Source: Rubrobacter sp.
Lineage (GTDB): Bacteria; Actinomycetota; Rubrobacteria; Rubrobacterales; Rubrobacteraceae
NCBI GenBank assembly: GCA_013695475.1
Contig: JACDAJ010000246.1
Location: forward strand, 1-43,450
DNA length: 43,450 nt
Direction: 5' to 3'
Made by a program: the position numbers and the translations under genes. Shown here one piece after another: positions 14,738-23,470 of this stretch; the first letter of the stretch is position 1; every line of letters starts with the position of its first letter. The notes beneath the pieces were generated by a model. That model had not been told where the DNA came from and did no database searches. It was given only the letters and a program-made list of their open reading frames with translations.

Positions 14738-16063
14738 GTGAAAGATGAACACGGACACGCCATCGTCCTCGGAGCCGGGGTTTCGGGACTTCTTTCGGCC
14801 CGCGTCCTCTCGGAGAGCTTCGATCTCGTGACCGTCCTCGACCGGGACGTTTTGCCGGACGGGCCGGGGGATCGGAAGGGGGTTCCGCAAAGCCGCCACC
14901 TCCACAGCCTCGCAACTAAAGGGAGCGAGCTTCTCGAGTATTTCTTCCCCGGCCTCGACGCGGAACTTTCGGAGGCGGGATGCCCGAGTGTGGATCAAAG
15001 CCTCCACGCCATCACCGACACCCCCGAAGGACGCCTCCCGCGCTTCGCCTCCGGCGTAATGATGCGGGCCGCGAGCCGCGATCTCCTCGAATGGAGGGTA
15101 CGCCGCCGCGTGGAGAACATCCCGAACGTCCGCTTCGTCCACAAAATGGAGGCGACCGGACTCATCCGAGGAAGCTCCCGAAGCATAAAAAGCGTCGCCG
15201 CGAGAAGCCGGGACGACGGCTCCGAGACGACGTTCGAGGCGAACCTCGTCCTCGACGCGAGCGGGAACGCCTCGCGCGCCCCGGAGTGGCTCGAAGCCAT
15301 CGGGTACGAGGCTCCGAAGGAAACCGTCGTGGATGCCCGCCTCGGGTACGCGACGCGGTGGTACGAGGTTCCCGAAGGCTTCGATGCAGACTGGAAAAGC
15401 CTCGCGGTTCTTCCGGGGTGGCCCGACAATCCGAGGGGAGGCTCGCTCCGGCGCGTCGAGGGGAATCGGTGGACAGCGGTTCTCGTCGGCATCGGGGGCG
15501 ATTATCCGCCGACGGGCGAGGATGCGTTCGAGCACTTCGCCGCGAGCCTCCCGAGTCCCATAATCCACGACGCCATAAAGAACTCAAAACCTATATCCTC
15601 CGTATACGGATACCGTCGCACGGCGAACCGGAAACGCCACTACGAACGCGCCCCCCTCCCCGAAAACCTCCTCGTCGCCGGCGACGCGGCGTGTGTTTTG
15701 AATCCGACGTACGGGCAGGGAATGACGACGGCGGCCCTCTCGGCGATGGCGTTGAAAAAGGTTCTCGACGAACGCCGCCCCGAAAATCTGAGCCGACGTT
15801 TCCACAAAAAACAGGCGAGCACCGTATCCCCGGCATGGACGGCGACGGCGACGAGCGACCGCCAATGGTCGGCGGCGGGCGTCAAGGAGCTCGGGCGGGC
15901 GAGGCGATTCCTCCACCGCGTCTCCGGCGAGGTGATGCGCCTCGCCACCGAGGACGAGGCGACGGCAAAGACGCTTCTCGAAGTGAAGAATTTGACGGCT
16001 TCGCCCGCCTCGCTCGCCCGGCCCGGCATCCTTTTGCCCGCGCTCGCGCGTTCTCTCCGCTGA
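14738..16063 (+). CDS. FAD-dependent oxidoreductase / monooxygenase-like protein
   Basis: 441 residues. The N-terminal Rossmann motif IVLGAGVSGLLSARVL (about 9-24) ends with the acidic residue of VTVLDRD that binds the FAD ribose. The second FAD motif, LLVAGDAACVLNPTYGQGMT, lies near residue 315. The order matches the FAD-binding monooxygenase and geranylgeranyl-reductase-like superfamily, including epoxidase-type proteins. The substrate is unknown. The GTG start is chosen over an ATG-type start at 14690 because TACAAT precedes it by six bases and residues before it are not conserved-looking. It is alone on its strand, convergent with the hydrolase gene. Confidence 0.85.
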   Translation: MKDEHGHAIVLGAGVSGLLSARVLSESFDLVTVLDRDVLPDGPGDRKGVPQSRHLHSLATKGSELLEYFFPGLDAELSEAGCPSVDQSLHAITDTPEGRLPRFASGVMMRAASRDLLEWRVRRRVENIPNVRFVHKMEATGLIRGSSRSIKSVAARSRDDGSETTFEANLVLDASGNASRAPEWLEAIGYEAPKETVVDARLGYATRWYEVPEGFDADWKSLAVLPGWPDNPRGGSLRRVEGNRWTAVLVGIGGDYPPTGEDAFEHFAASLPSPIIHDAIKNSKPISSVYGYRRTANRKRHYERAPLPENLLVAGDAACVLNPTYGQGMTTAALSAMALKKVLDERRPENLSRRFHKKQASTVSPAWTATATSDRQWSAAGVKELGRARRFLHRVSGEVMRLATEDEATAKTLLEVKNLTASPASLARPGILLPALARSLR

Positions 16064-16196
16064 CAAAGACTCGCCGAGGGTGGAATCCTCTCGCCACCTT
16101 CGCCTCCACCGACCTCACGAAGCCCCGCTCCCGCCCTCGCAGCGGAGTCCATGAGGGGGATCCACCACCCGAAAGCGAGGCTCCGGTCGGCGGATG

Positions 16197-17402
16197 TCAG
16201 CGAACGGCTCCCGACTCACGGCGAGCGTCGGCGAGCTCGAGAGATCGCACGACGAAACCGTTGAGTTCGAGGAAGGCCGGGATGTCCGATGGCTCCGGCT
16301 CGGCGTGGTTCATGGCCGCGGTCACCGTGAGCCGGAGTTCGGAAACGTCCCCTTCGAGCGCCTCCGACTCGGCGACGGGGAAGTATCGGTCGCGGGGGGC
16401 GGTGGCGATCTCGACGGGAGCCTCGATGCGGCTCGCCCCCGTAGCGGGAGACAAAGTGTTTATCTCCTCGCGCATTCGGGGCGAGATGTCTTCATAAAGT
16501 TCGCCGAAACGCTCCGGGGCGTCGTTCGTGAGGAGTTCGAGGACGGCTTTGGTTTCGGGGTCGAGGTTCCCCTCGCGCACAATTTTGAAGGCGGGGAGGG
16601 CGGCGAGGGGTTCGTCGGCCTCGTCGGCGGGCGGATAATAATGGCGTATCTCGGGGATGAGGGTGAGAAGGGACGCTCTCTCCTCCCCCTCCGGAAGCAT
16701 CGCGGCGAGCGAGCGAGCCGTGAGGAGTCGGAGATACGGCGGCGTTTCGTAGCGGAAAGCCCCGTCCTCTCCGGGATATACGTCCGTCGTCGCAAGGCGC
16801 GTGACATTCTCGAGGTCGGTGTATGGAGCCACGACGGAGACGACCGAGACACGCGGCGCGAGCGCCTCGTCGGCGGCGGCGAGGAGCGCGAGCGAAGCCC
16901 CCACCGACACCCCGACGAAAGCGACCCGTCCGTCGCGCGTTCCGGGTTCGTCGGCGACGCTCCGGGCGACATCCACGGTCTCGGAGACGGTCTCGGTGGA
17001 TATTTCCCCGGTGCGAAGCCCCGACACGTCCGGGATGTACACGACGTATCCGGCGCGGGCGAGGCCACGGGCGAGCTTCCCGACCGTCGGCTCCTCGCGT
17101 CCGGGCGGAACCGCGCCGTTCATGAACACGATGGCGGGATGCGGCCCCTCGCCGCCCGGTCTCGCCACGAGCGTCGGAACCCCGGCGACGATTTCATCCG
17201 AAACCGAAGGCTCATCGGTGAAACCCTCGACGAGGGGCGAGGCGGGGTTCTCGATCACCGCCGAGAGCGTGACGGCGGCCCGGTACTGCGCCGAAACCGA
17301 AGGCCACACCGCCACCACGAAGACGACGGCCACGACGGCGAAAATCCCCGCCGCCACGAGAACGAAGCGATGAAAAGGAAATCTCCCGTCTTTCCGTGCC
17401 AT
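16197..17402 (-). CDS. Membrane-anchored alpha/beta hydrolase
   Basis: 401 residues. A single N-terminal membrane segment (about 12-32) leads to an alpha/beta hydrolase domain that probably faces outward. The nucleophile elbow is GVSVG in FVGVSVGASLALLA. The likely acid and base are the Asp of APRDRYFP and the His of AAMNHAEPEP. HPAIVFMNGAVPPGREE gives the oxyanion-hole region. The substrate cannot be predicted; esterase or peptidase-like activity is possible. The ATG has GAGGAGG upstream and TATACT before that. Dispersed repeat copy B separates it from the OsmC gene. Confidence 0.8.
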   Translation of the reverse strand: MARKDGRFPFHRFVLVAAGIFAVVAVVFVVAVWPSVSAQYRAAVTLSAVIENPASPLVEGFTDEPSVSDEIVAGVPTLVARPGGEGPHPAIVFMNGAVPPGREEPTVGKLARGLARAGYVVYIPDVSGLRTGEISTETVSETVDVARSVADEPGTRDGRVAFVGVSVGASLALLAAADEALAPRVSVVSVVAPYTDLENVTRLATTDVYPGEDGAFRYETPPYLRLLTARSLAAMLPEGEERASLLTLIPEIRHYYPPADEADEPLAALPAFKIVREGNLDPETKAVLELLTNDAPERFGELYEDISPRMREEINTLSPATGASRIEAPVEIATAPRDRYFPVAESEALEGDVSELRLTVTAAMNHAEPEPSDIPAFLELNGFVVRSLELADARRESGAVR

Positions 17403-17559
17403 CCGGTCGGCGCCTCCTCGACCGAAGTATACAAACGCGGGAGCCGGATGGCGGGAGCCGGGTTGCCTTCGGCTCCTTCCCGCCCTTCGGAAGCGCGGCG
17501 CTTCCGCCGGACGTCGCCGTTCGGACGGGCTTCGCATGGGGGCGCCGTCGCGCCGAATT

Positions 17560-17645
17560 CGGTGGTTGCCGCGAATGCCGCCTCCGCATTTCCCCCGACT
17601 CCCGAAGCGAGCGACGCGACGCGACCCCCGATTCCCGACCCCCGG
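17560..17645 (-). repeat. Dispersed 3'-end repeat, copy B
   Basis: It lies directly 3' of the minus-strand OsmC gene. The plus strand carries GCCGAATTCGGTGG, CCCGACTCCCGAAGCGAGCG, then GACGCGACGCGACC and two CCCGA-type units. This closely matches the end of the copy at 23285-23462 (CCCGACTCCCGAAG, GAAGCGAGCGAAGCGA, GCGACCTCCCGACTCCCGG). Confidence 0.5.
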
Positions 17646-17648
17646 TTT

Positions 17649-18059
17649 TCAGGAAACGAGAACCGCCTCGTATTCGATGTCGGCGTTCAATGTGGCGTGG
17701 ACGGAGCAATATTTCTCGTGCGAGAGCGAGACGGCGCGGTCGAGCTGTTTTTCGTCGATGCCCGCCCCTGAAACGACGTGCCTCACTTTTATCCTCGTGT
17801 ATCGCCTCGGGTGTTCGTCGGCGCGGTCGCCTTCGATCTCGACGCGATACTCCTCGACGGGGGTGCGTCGCTTTTCGAGGATGGCCGCGACATCGAGCGC
17901 GGAGCATGCGCCGAGCGACGTGAGGAGAGCCTCCATCGGACGCATCCCGAGCGAAAGGTCTTCGCTCGCGTCTATGAGGAGATGGTCGCCGCCCTCGTTC
18001 GTCCCGACGTATCTTTGGTCGCCGCCGATATTTTGGATGTTTATCTTCGTGGTAGCCAT
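17649..18059 (-). CDS. OsmC/Ohr-family peroxide-related protein
   Basis: 136 residues. OsmC-type proteins reduce organic hydroperoxides with a pair of cysteines. The two expected cysteines are present: LTSLGACSALDVA (about residue 52) and SHEKYCSVHATL (about residue 118), so the catalytic pair is intact. The YcaO-adjacent and YhfA subfamilies share this layout, so exact substrate use is open. The ATG at 18059 is chosen because TAAAGT lies seven bases upstream. Another in-frame ATG lies nine bases upstream, inside the promoter. The promoter starts just after the permease stop, so it may be expressed independently. Confidence 0.87.
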   Translation of the reverse strand: MATTKINIQNIGGDQRYVGTNEGGDHLLIDASEDLSLGMRPMEALLTSLGACSALDVAAILEKRRTPVEEYRVEIEGDRADEHPRRYTRIKVRHVVSGAGIDEKQLDRAVSLSHEKYCSVHATLNADIEYEAVLVS

Positions 18060-18072
18060 GCTTTCCACTTTA
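18060..18072 (-). promoter_or_regulatory. Possible leaderless -10 box for the OsmC gene
   Basis: On the minus strand TAAAGT (18067-18072) is followed by GGAAAGC and ATG. GGAAAG could also act as a weak ribosome site, so the leaderless reading is less certain here than at mutS. Confidence 0.4.
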
Positions 18073-18074
18073 CC

Positions 18075-19355
18075 TCACGACTCCTCCCGCGGTGCTCGGC
18101 GGCTCAGGAAATACAAAACCAGTCCGACGGCGAGCGCAGTGAGGAGGGCGAGGATCTCGAACAAAGATTGCTGCGTGAGAAGCACGACGCACAACGTCGC
18201 GGCGACGACCGGTATCGCCGGGCCGAGCGGGAGCCGGAACGAGGTTTCCGAGTCGTCGCCCCGAACCCGGAGGATGGCGGCGGAGACGCATACCATGAGA
18301 TATTGATAAAGCCTCGCCGCGACGTTCAATAATATAAGCTGCGCAAAGGTTCCCGTTACGGCGAGTACGATGACAAGGGCGCCCGTTAGCCAAATGGAGG
18401 CGGCGGGGGTCGAAAACCTCGGATGGACTTTCCCGAGGAACGCCGGGATCATCCCCTCGCGCGAGAGGGCGTACAAGCTCCTCGGGGCGATGAGGGCGAC
18501 CCCGCTTTGCGTGCCGCCGATGGAGACGAGCGCGCCGATGGTCATGAACACGAGTCCCCCCGCGAACATAAGCCCTCCGACCGCGGCGAGCGGCGAGTCG
18601 GCCTCGGCCAAATTCGGCTCGATGCGAAGCGCGGAATATTGTATGAGCATGTAAAAAACCGTCACCACCGAGAGCGTCCCGATCACCGCGATGGCGACCG
18701 TCCGCCTCGGACTCACCATCTCGCCCGCCGGAATGCTCACCGCCTCGAACCCCCCGTACGCGAAGATGATGACGAGAACCGCCATAAGAAACCCCTCCGA
18801 GCCGGGCGGCACGAGGTCGAGCGTGAAGTTCTCCGGCGCCCCCGCGAAGGTGAGTCCGGCGATGATGAGGACGGTGAGCGGCACGAGCTTCGCGACGGTG
18901 AAGACGTTTATGACCCGCGACCCAAGCCTCACCCCGAACGTGTTCAAAAGACAAAACGACACGACGAGGAGGATTATGATGAGCGGCGCGAACGTCTCCG
19001 CCGGAGTCCACAAAGAAGACAAATAACTCACGAAGCCGTCCGAAAGAACCGCCCATCCGACGAGGTACGTCAGCCACACCGACCACCCGACCGTGAACCC
19101 CGCCGTCCGTCCCATCGCCTCCTCGGCGTACACGACCGGGCCGCCCGTCCGGTCGAAGCGCGCGCTGAGTTCCACATACGCGAGCCCGATGAGGATGACC
19201 ACCATCCCCGCCGCGAGATACGCCCACACCGCCGCCGGGCCCGCGATCCCCGCGACTTGTCCGGGAAGGAGGAAGATCCCTCCCCCGACCACACCATTGA
19301 CACCGATGAAAAGCATCTCCGGCGTCCGAAGCACTCTTTGCAATTGCTCCCTCAT
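18075..19355 (-). CDS. APC-superfamily amino acid permease
   Basis: 426 residues with about 12 hydrophobic segments. The first segment, GVNGVVGGGIFLLPGQVAGIAGP, is the unwound-helix substrate motif of APC transporters. YGGFEAVSIPAGEMVSPRRTVAIA in helix 6 and the following loop is also typical. It takes up an amino acid or amine across the cytoplasmic membrane; the substrate is unknown. The ATG at 19355 has a weak GAGG upstream and TACTAT further out. It lies downstream of the two zinc-ribbon genes on the same strand, and the downstream OsmC gene has its own -10 box. Confidence 0.9.
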   Translation of the reverse strand: MREQLQRVLRTPEMLFIGVNGVVGGGIFLLPGQVAGIAGPAAVWAYLAAGMVVILIGLAYVELSARFDRTGGPVVYAEEAMGRTAGFTVGWSVWLTYLVGWAVLSDGFVSYLSSLWTPAETFAPLIIILLVVSFCLLNTFGVRLGSRVINVFTVAKLVPLTVLIIAGLTFAGAPENFTLDLVPPGSEGFLMAVLVIIFAYGGFEAVSIPAGEMVSPRRTVAIAVIGTLSVVTVFYMLIQYSALRIEPNLAEADSPLAAVGGLMFAGGLVFMTIGALVSIGGTQSGVALIAPRSLYALSREGMIPAFLGKVHPRFSTPAASIWLTGALVIVLAVTGTFAQLILLNVAARLYQYLMVCVSAAILRVRGDDSETSFRLPLGPAIPVVAATLCVVLLTQQSLFEILALLTALAVGLVLYFLSRRAPREES

Positions 19356-19552
19356 ACACCGAACCTCGAATCCATAGTAAATTTGTCGGGTTTAAAACAC
19401 AGGCGTAAAGGAATACCACACGGCGGGGTTTTGTCATCCCGTGTGAGTGCGTTCTTTTTCATCGGCGGAGGCGGCGAAGTGTTCGTATGAAAGGCTCCCG
19501 GCGGTATGAATGGCTTCAATGCCGGAGGGGGAGTCGCCCGAGGCGAGGGCGG

Positions 19553-19666
19553 CTATGGCGAAGGCGCGTCCGTCGGGGAGACGGCGGAGCCGCACACGCC
19601 GCAAAACCGATCCCCCGCCTTCACCATGCTCCCGCAACTCACGCAATATACGGCTCGCTCGGCCAT
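19553..19666 (-). CDS. Small zinc-ribbon protein, 37 aa
   Basis: The peptide carries two CxxC knuckles: YCVSCGSMV, then FCGVCGSAV. It ends TDAPSP at a TAG (19553-19555). The ATG is ten bases past the stop of the large zinc-ribbon gene and is preceded by AAGGAGGGG, so translation is well supported. The same frame stays open after the TAG with a proline-rich stretch (PPSPRATPPPALKPFIPPG). Proline-rich tails are common on such proteins, so the TAG may be a premature stop in what was a longer protein. Its role is probably structural or regulatory metal binding alongside the large membrane protein. Confidence 0.6.
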   Translation of the reverse strand: MAERAVYCVSCGSMVKAGDRFCGVCGSAVSPTDAPSP

Positions 19667-19675
19667 TTCCCCTCC

Positions 19676-22534
19676 TTATGCTTCTCCGCCGGAGACGGAG
19701 TCGAGTTTCCATGCGCCGTCTTCTTTCACGAGATCCCACACGAGCGAGAAGCTCGGCGCCCCGGTCTCGTCCTCGAAGGACACATCCACGGCGGCGGTCG
19801 CGGAATCCCCCGAAACCGAGAGGACTTCGACATAATCCACCGCCGCATACGTTATGCCATACGACTCCTCGTCGGCGACCCATGTGGCCTCGTCGTTAGA
19901 GCTTCGGAAGGTCGGCCCGAAATACGAGTACGCCCCATAGAAATCCCCGGCCCCGATCGCGTCATAGTGAGCGTATATCGTGTCCTCGATGGCGAACTCC
20001 TCCGAGAGAAGGTCTTCGTCGAAAGAATCTTCGCCGTCGTACGAAGTGAGTCCGTATTCTTCTTGAATGCCGCGCAAATACTCGATGTCGCTCTCGGAGA
20101 GGTGCCGCCAGTAGCCACCGTACTCGAAGTACACCTCGATGCCGGGGACGGTTTCTTGCGAGCCGTCGGTGTACGTGAGGAGGACGTCGGCGACGAAGCT
20201 CGCGCCCTCGCCGCTTATGTCCGATATCTCCGCCGACTCGACGGGGGCCGCGCCGCTCGCATCCTGTCGAGCCGCCTGAACCGCGACCCACTCATCCTCG
20301 GTGAACTCGAGTTGCGACTCGGAGTCGAGGAGATAATACGTCGCCGCCCAATCCTCATTCCCGACGGCCTCATAGTATTCGGTGATGAATTCTTGCTCGG
20401 CGCTCTCGGAAGTGTCGGGGGTCTCCGCCATTTCGCCGCCGTCGTTCGGGGCTTCGACCATCGTGGAGAGAGTTTGGCGGGCGACGTCGCCGGAGGGGTC
20501 GGCGAGGGGGGTCGTGAGCGTGTATATGTATCCGTCGCGCTCGAACTCGCCCTCCCAATATGGCCCGGCGTTTCCGCCGCCCATTGTCGGCTCCATGTAC
20601 CGGAGGGTCGCCTCGGTTCCGTCGGGGAGGGCGACCGCCTCCGAACTCGCCTCCGCGAAGTATTCGTTCGGCTCGGGGTCGTTCGGGGAGGCGGTGAGGG
20701 TTCCGACGGTGTATGCGCGGACAAAGTCCTCGACGACATTCCCCGTCGGCTCGGCGAGGAAGAGGACACCGTATTCGTCGCCCGAGTATGCGGCGTCCAC
20801 GGCGGTGTTTCGGAGGTCGGAAGGGAGTTCGGCGGGGAGCATGATCGGGGCGGTCGTCGTCTCCCGGAGCGTCGGCAAAATCGCGTCGAAGGCCGAATCG
20901 GGCGTCGAGTCGGGGGAGGTCATGGTGGAATCCGGCGGCTCCTCTTCCGGGGAGTCCCACTCGAAACCCTCATCGAAATTGTCGAATAAAGTCATCTCGG
21001 GTTCCTCGGGCATTTCGAAGAGCGGTTCATCGTCCATCGGCTCCTCGAAGGCCATCGGGTCGGTCGGGAGGGGATTTTGCGGGGCGGAGGTCATCGCGAA
21101 GACGGGGAGGCTCGCTACGAGGAGGATGCTCGAGAGCGCGGCGGTGGATGCGAACGCGAGTTTGGGGCGCGGGGCGAAGCTCGACCACTCCCCCGCGAGG
21201 AGTCCCCCGAGTCCGCCGAGTACGGCTCCGGCGACGGGGAGGAGGAGCAGCATCCACGCCAGCGAAGCCCGGACGGCGACATCGAAGCTCGCGCCCGCCA
21301 CGGTCAATTCCGCCGAAACACCGACGAGAAGCGCGGCGATAAATGCCACCGCCGTGTACGGGACGGCGACGGCGGCTCCCTGCCAAATTCGGTGTTCGCC
21401 CCTCGCGCCTCCGGCGGCGACCATGCCGCCGAGGAATATGCCGATGGCCGGGGCGATGGGGAGAAGCCGCCATTCCCACCCGAACGGCCACTCTCCGAGG
21501 AGGGCGAGCCGGAGCGGAACGTCCGCGAGAGCCTCGCCGAGGAACGGGACGCCACTAAAATCCGGCGCGCCGTGCAAACCGACGGGGAGGCCGTGCGCGA
21601 AGAGCCACAAATTACCGAGCATCGCGGGAAGCAAAGCCACGAAACCCCCGACGCCGGAGAGGAAATCGCGCGCCGAACCACCCGATGAAGAAGGCTCGGA
21701 GACATTCCCCGGAACGCCCTCGGTCGGGGAGGCGCCGCCTTGAAAAAGCGTGAGGACGAGCGCGAGGATCCCGGTCAGAAAAATCCCCGTCGCCGCCGCG
21801 ACGAGGGTTCCGCGAAGTATTTGCCGGATGCGGGCGGGGAGCATGGGGAGGCTCGCGGCGGATGCGGCGACGGCGGTCGCGAGTCCGACCCACAAAAACG
21901 CCCGGACGGCGGTGGAGAGGGGTTCGGCGGCGACCCGTATCGTCGCGCCACCATCCTCTGCGGAGACGGCTCCGAAGAGGGCGATGAGACCGGAGATCGC
22001 CGCATACGAAAACGCGGCGGAAAGCGCGAAGAGCCACGGATTCCCGACGCGGCCCGCGACGGCTCGTCCGATAAAAAGAGCGGCGACGAAAGGAAGCAAA
22101 ACGAAAGATGTGATCGGGAGTCCGAGCTTCGCCGATCCGCCGAGTCCGAAGAGTTCCGGGATTTGCGGCACATCCACTGAAACCGCCCCGCCGTGCGCGA
22201 GGGCGAAGATCACAAACCCGACGCCCCTCGGAACGAGCGGGTCTTCAAAGGCTCCGCGAGCGAAGAGCAAAGCATAAATCCCCGCCACGAGAAGCGCCGC
22301 GCACGCGACCGCGACGATCACACCCGCCAGAGCATCCCGCCCCGAAAGCGAACGGAGCCGCGAGGAGACCCCATCCACCCACGAAGGCGACGACGAGCGG
22401 GAACGATCCACGCGGCGCTCCGGCGGCGAACCGGAGAGGAGCGTGCCACACGAGCCGCAAAAAGCATATCCGGGCGTTGTCGGCGTTCCGCAATTTCCGC
22501 AAAAACGTTGCGTGTTCCCCATGTTATCCGACAT
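19676..22534 (-). CDS. Large zinc-ribbon membrane protein with extracytoplasmic NTF2-like repeats
   Basis: 952 residues. It opens with a zinc ribbon, RFCGNCGTPTTPGYAFCGSC (four Cys), then a basic linker. A hydrophobic region with about ten membrane segments (about 75-485) follows. After a very acidic Pro/Glu/Asp/Ser linker (about 500-560) come extracytoplasmic domains, two of which look like NTF2/DUF4878-type cone folds: EFITEYYEAVGNEDWAATYY and ALEDTIYAHYDAIGAGDFYG-like, near 725 and 860. No family name is secure. The ATG has AAAGGGGTGGGAG upstream. It is followed closely by a 37-aa zinc-ribbon gene. A sensor or envelope-stress role is only a guess. Confidence 0.75.
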   Translation of the reverse strand: MSDNMGNTQRFCGNCGTPTTPGYAFCGSCGTLLSGSPPERRVDRSRSSSPSWVDGVSSRLRSLSGRDALAGVIVAVACAALLVAGIYALLFARGAFEDPLVPRGVGFVIFALAHGGAVSVDVPQIPELFGLGGSAKLGLPITSFVLLPFVAALFIGRAVAGRVGNPWLFALSAAFSYAAISGLIALFGAVSAEDGGATIRVAAEPLSTAVRAFLWVGLATAVAASAASLPMLPARIRQILRGTLVAAATGIFLTGILALVLTLFQGGASPTEGVPGNVSEPSSSGGSARDFLSGVGGFVALLPAMLGNLWLFAHGLPVGLHGAPDFSGVPFLGEALADVPLRLALLGEWPFGWEWRLLPIAPAIGIFLGGMVAAGGARGEHRIWQGAAVAVPYTAVAFIAALLVGVSAELTVAGASFDVAVRASLAWMLLLLPVAGAVLGGLGGLLAGEWSSFAPRPKLAFASTAALSSILLVASLPVFAMTSAPQNPLPTDPMAFEEPMDDEPLFEMPEEPEMTLFDNFDEGFEWDSPEEEPPDSTMTSPDSTPDSAFDAILPTLRETTTAPIMLPAELPSDLRNTAVDAAYSGDEYGVLFLAEPTGNVVEDFVRAYTVGTLTASPNDPEPNEYFAEASSEAVALPDGTEATLRYMEPTMGGGNAGPYWEGEFERDGYIYTLTTPLADPSGDVARQTLSTMVEAPNDGGEMAETPDTSESAEQEFITEYYEAVGNEDWAATYYLLDSESQLEFTEDEWVAVQAARQDASGAAPVESAEISDISGEGASFVADVLLTYTDGSQETVPGIEVYFEYGGYWRHLSESDIEYLRGIQEEYGLTSYDGEDSFDEDLLSEEFAIEDTIYAHYDAIGAGDFYGAYSYFGPTFRSSNDEATWVADEESYGITYAAVDYVEVLSVSGDSATAAVDVSFEDETGAPSFSLVWDLVKEDGAWKLDSVSGGEA

Positions 22535-22775
22535 CTCCCACCCCTTTCTCGCAGATCGCCGCCTGTGAAATATGTGGATGCTCCCCTATAAATGCGCCGC
22601 CTCCCGAGGCGACCACCCGAAGTGTAACGATCGCTCCACGATTTTGCATGAGTGAACTTGCTTATTTCTCGATGTTTTATGGAAGAGTACGGGTGTTTTC
22701 CGTGCCGGGACTTCACGCACTCTTCCGAAAGCATAAACTCACGCCCGTTTGGAATTCGAGTGGAAGGATTTTGCG

Positions 22776-23225
22776 ATGGTGGATTTGCCGGAGAAGGGAA
22801 AGAGCCTCCCGAACGTGGAGTTCACGACGGAGGATGGCGGGAAGCTCGCCGCTTCGGAGCTTGGCGGGCGGAAGACGGTTTTGTATTTCTATCCGAAGGA
22901 CGACACGCCGGGATGCACGAAGGAGGCGTGCGCGTTTCGGGACATGATCCCAGACTACGAGGCCGCTGGCATCCAGGTCTACGGAGTGTCGCTCGACTCG
23001 CCGGAGTCGCACCGTAAGTTCCGCGAGAAGCACGGCCTCACATTCCCCCTCCTCACAGACGAGGATGGAAAGGCATCGGAGGCGTTCGGGGTCCTCAGCG
23101 AGAAGGGTCGGGCGAAGCGCGTAACCTTCCTCCTCGACGAGGAGGCGAAGGTGGCGAAGGCGTACGAGGAAGTCTCGCCGGAGACGCACGCGGCGGAGAT
23201 TCTCGCTGACGCCGCCTCTCTGTAA
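22776..23225 (+). CDS. bcp: Thioredoxin-dependent peroxiredoxin, Bcp/PrxQ type
   Basis: 149 residues. It reduces hydroperoxides in the cytoplasm with electrons from thioredoxin. The active-site block is FYPKDDTPGCTKEACAFRD, with the peroxidatic Cys in PGCT and the resolving Cys five residues later in EAC, the PrxQ spacing. The DxSPESHRKFREKHGLTFPLLTDE block is typical. The ATG has GTGGAAGGA upstream. It is a single gene, divergent from the zinc-ribbon operon. Confidence 0.95.
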   Translation: MVDLPEKGKSLPNVEFTTEDGGKLAASELGGRKTVLYFYPKDDTPGCTKEACAFRDMIPDYEAAGIQVYGVSLDSPESHRKFREKHGLTFPLLTDEDGKASEAFGVLSEKGRAKRVTFLLDEEAKVAKAYEEVSPETHAAEILADAASL

Positions 23226-23284
23226 ATCCGGGGGGGGTCGGGAGACACTCGCTTCGCGTTCCGCCCGTTTCGTGAGCCGGGGAA

Positions 23285-23462
23285 ACTTCGACCAACTTTC
23301 CCTCCGAGAGCCTGTCCGGCATCCTCGCCCGACGGACTCTCGCCGAACTCGAACGGAGATTTCGGTGGCACGAGTTTCGAGCGCATGCCCTTCCCGACTC
23401 CCGAAGTAAGCGAAAGCGAACGGCTCCCGAAGCGAGCGAAGCGATGCGACCTCCCGACTCCC
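23285..23462 (-). repeat. Dispersed 3'-end repeat, copy A (longest)
   Basis: It lies between the convergent bcp and DUF3616-like genes and abuts the 3' end of the latter. On the plus strand it includes TCGCCGAACTCG, CATGCCCTTCCCGACTCCCG, GAAAGCGAACGGCTCCCG, GAAGCGAGCGAAGCGA and CCTCCCGACTCCCGG. It is itself built of short related units around CTCCCGAAGCGA. Confidence 0.5.
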
Positions 23463-23470
23463 GGTCTTCC

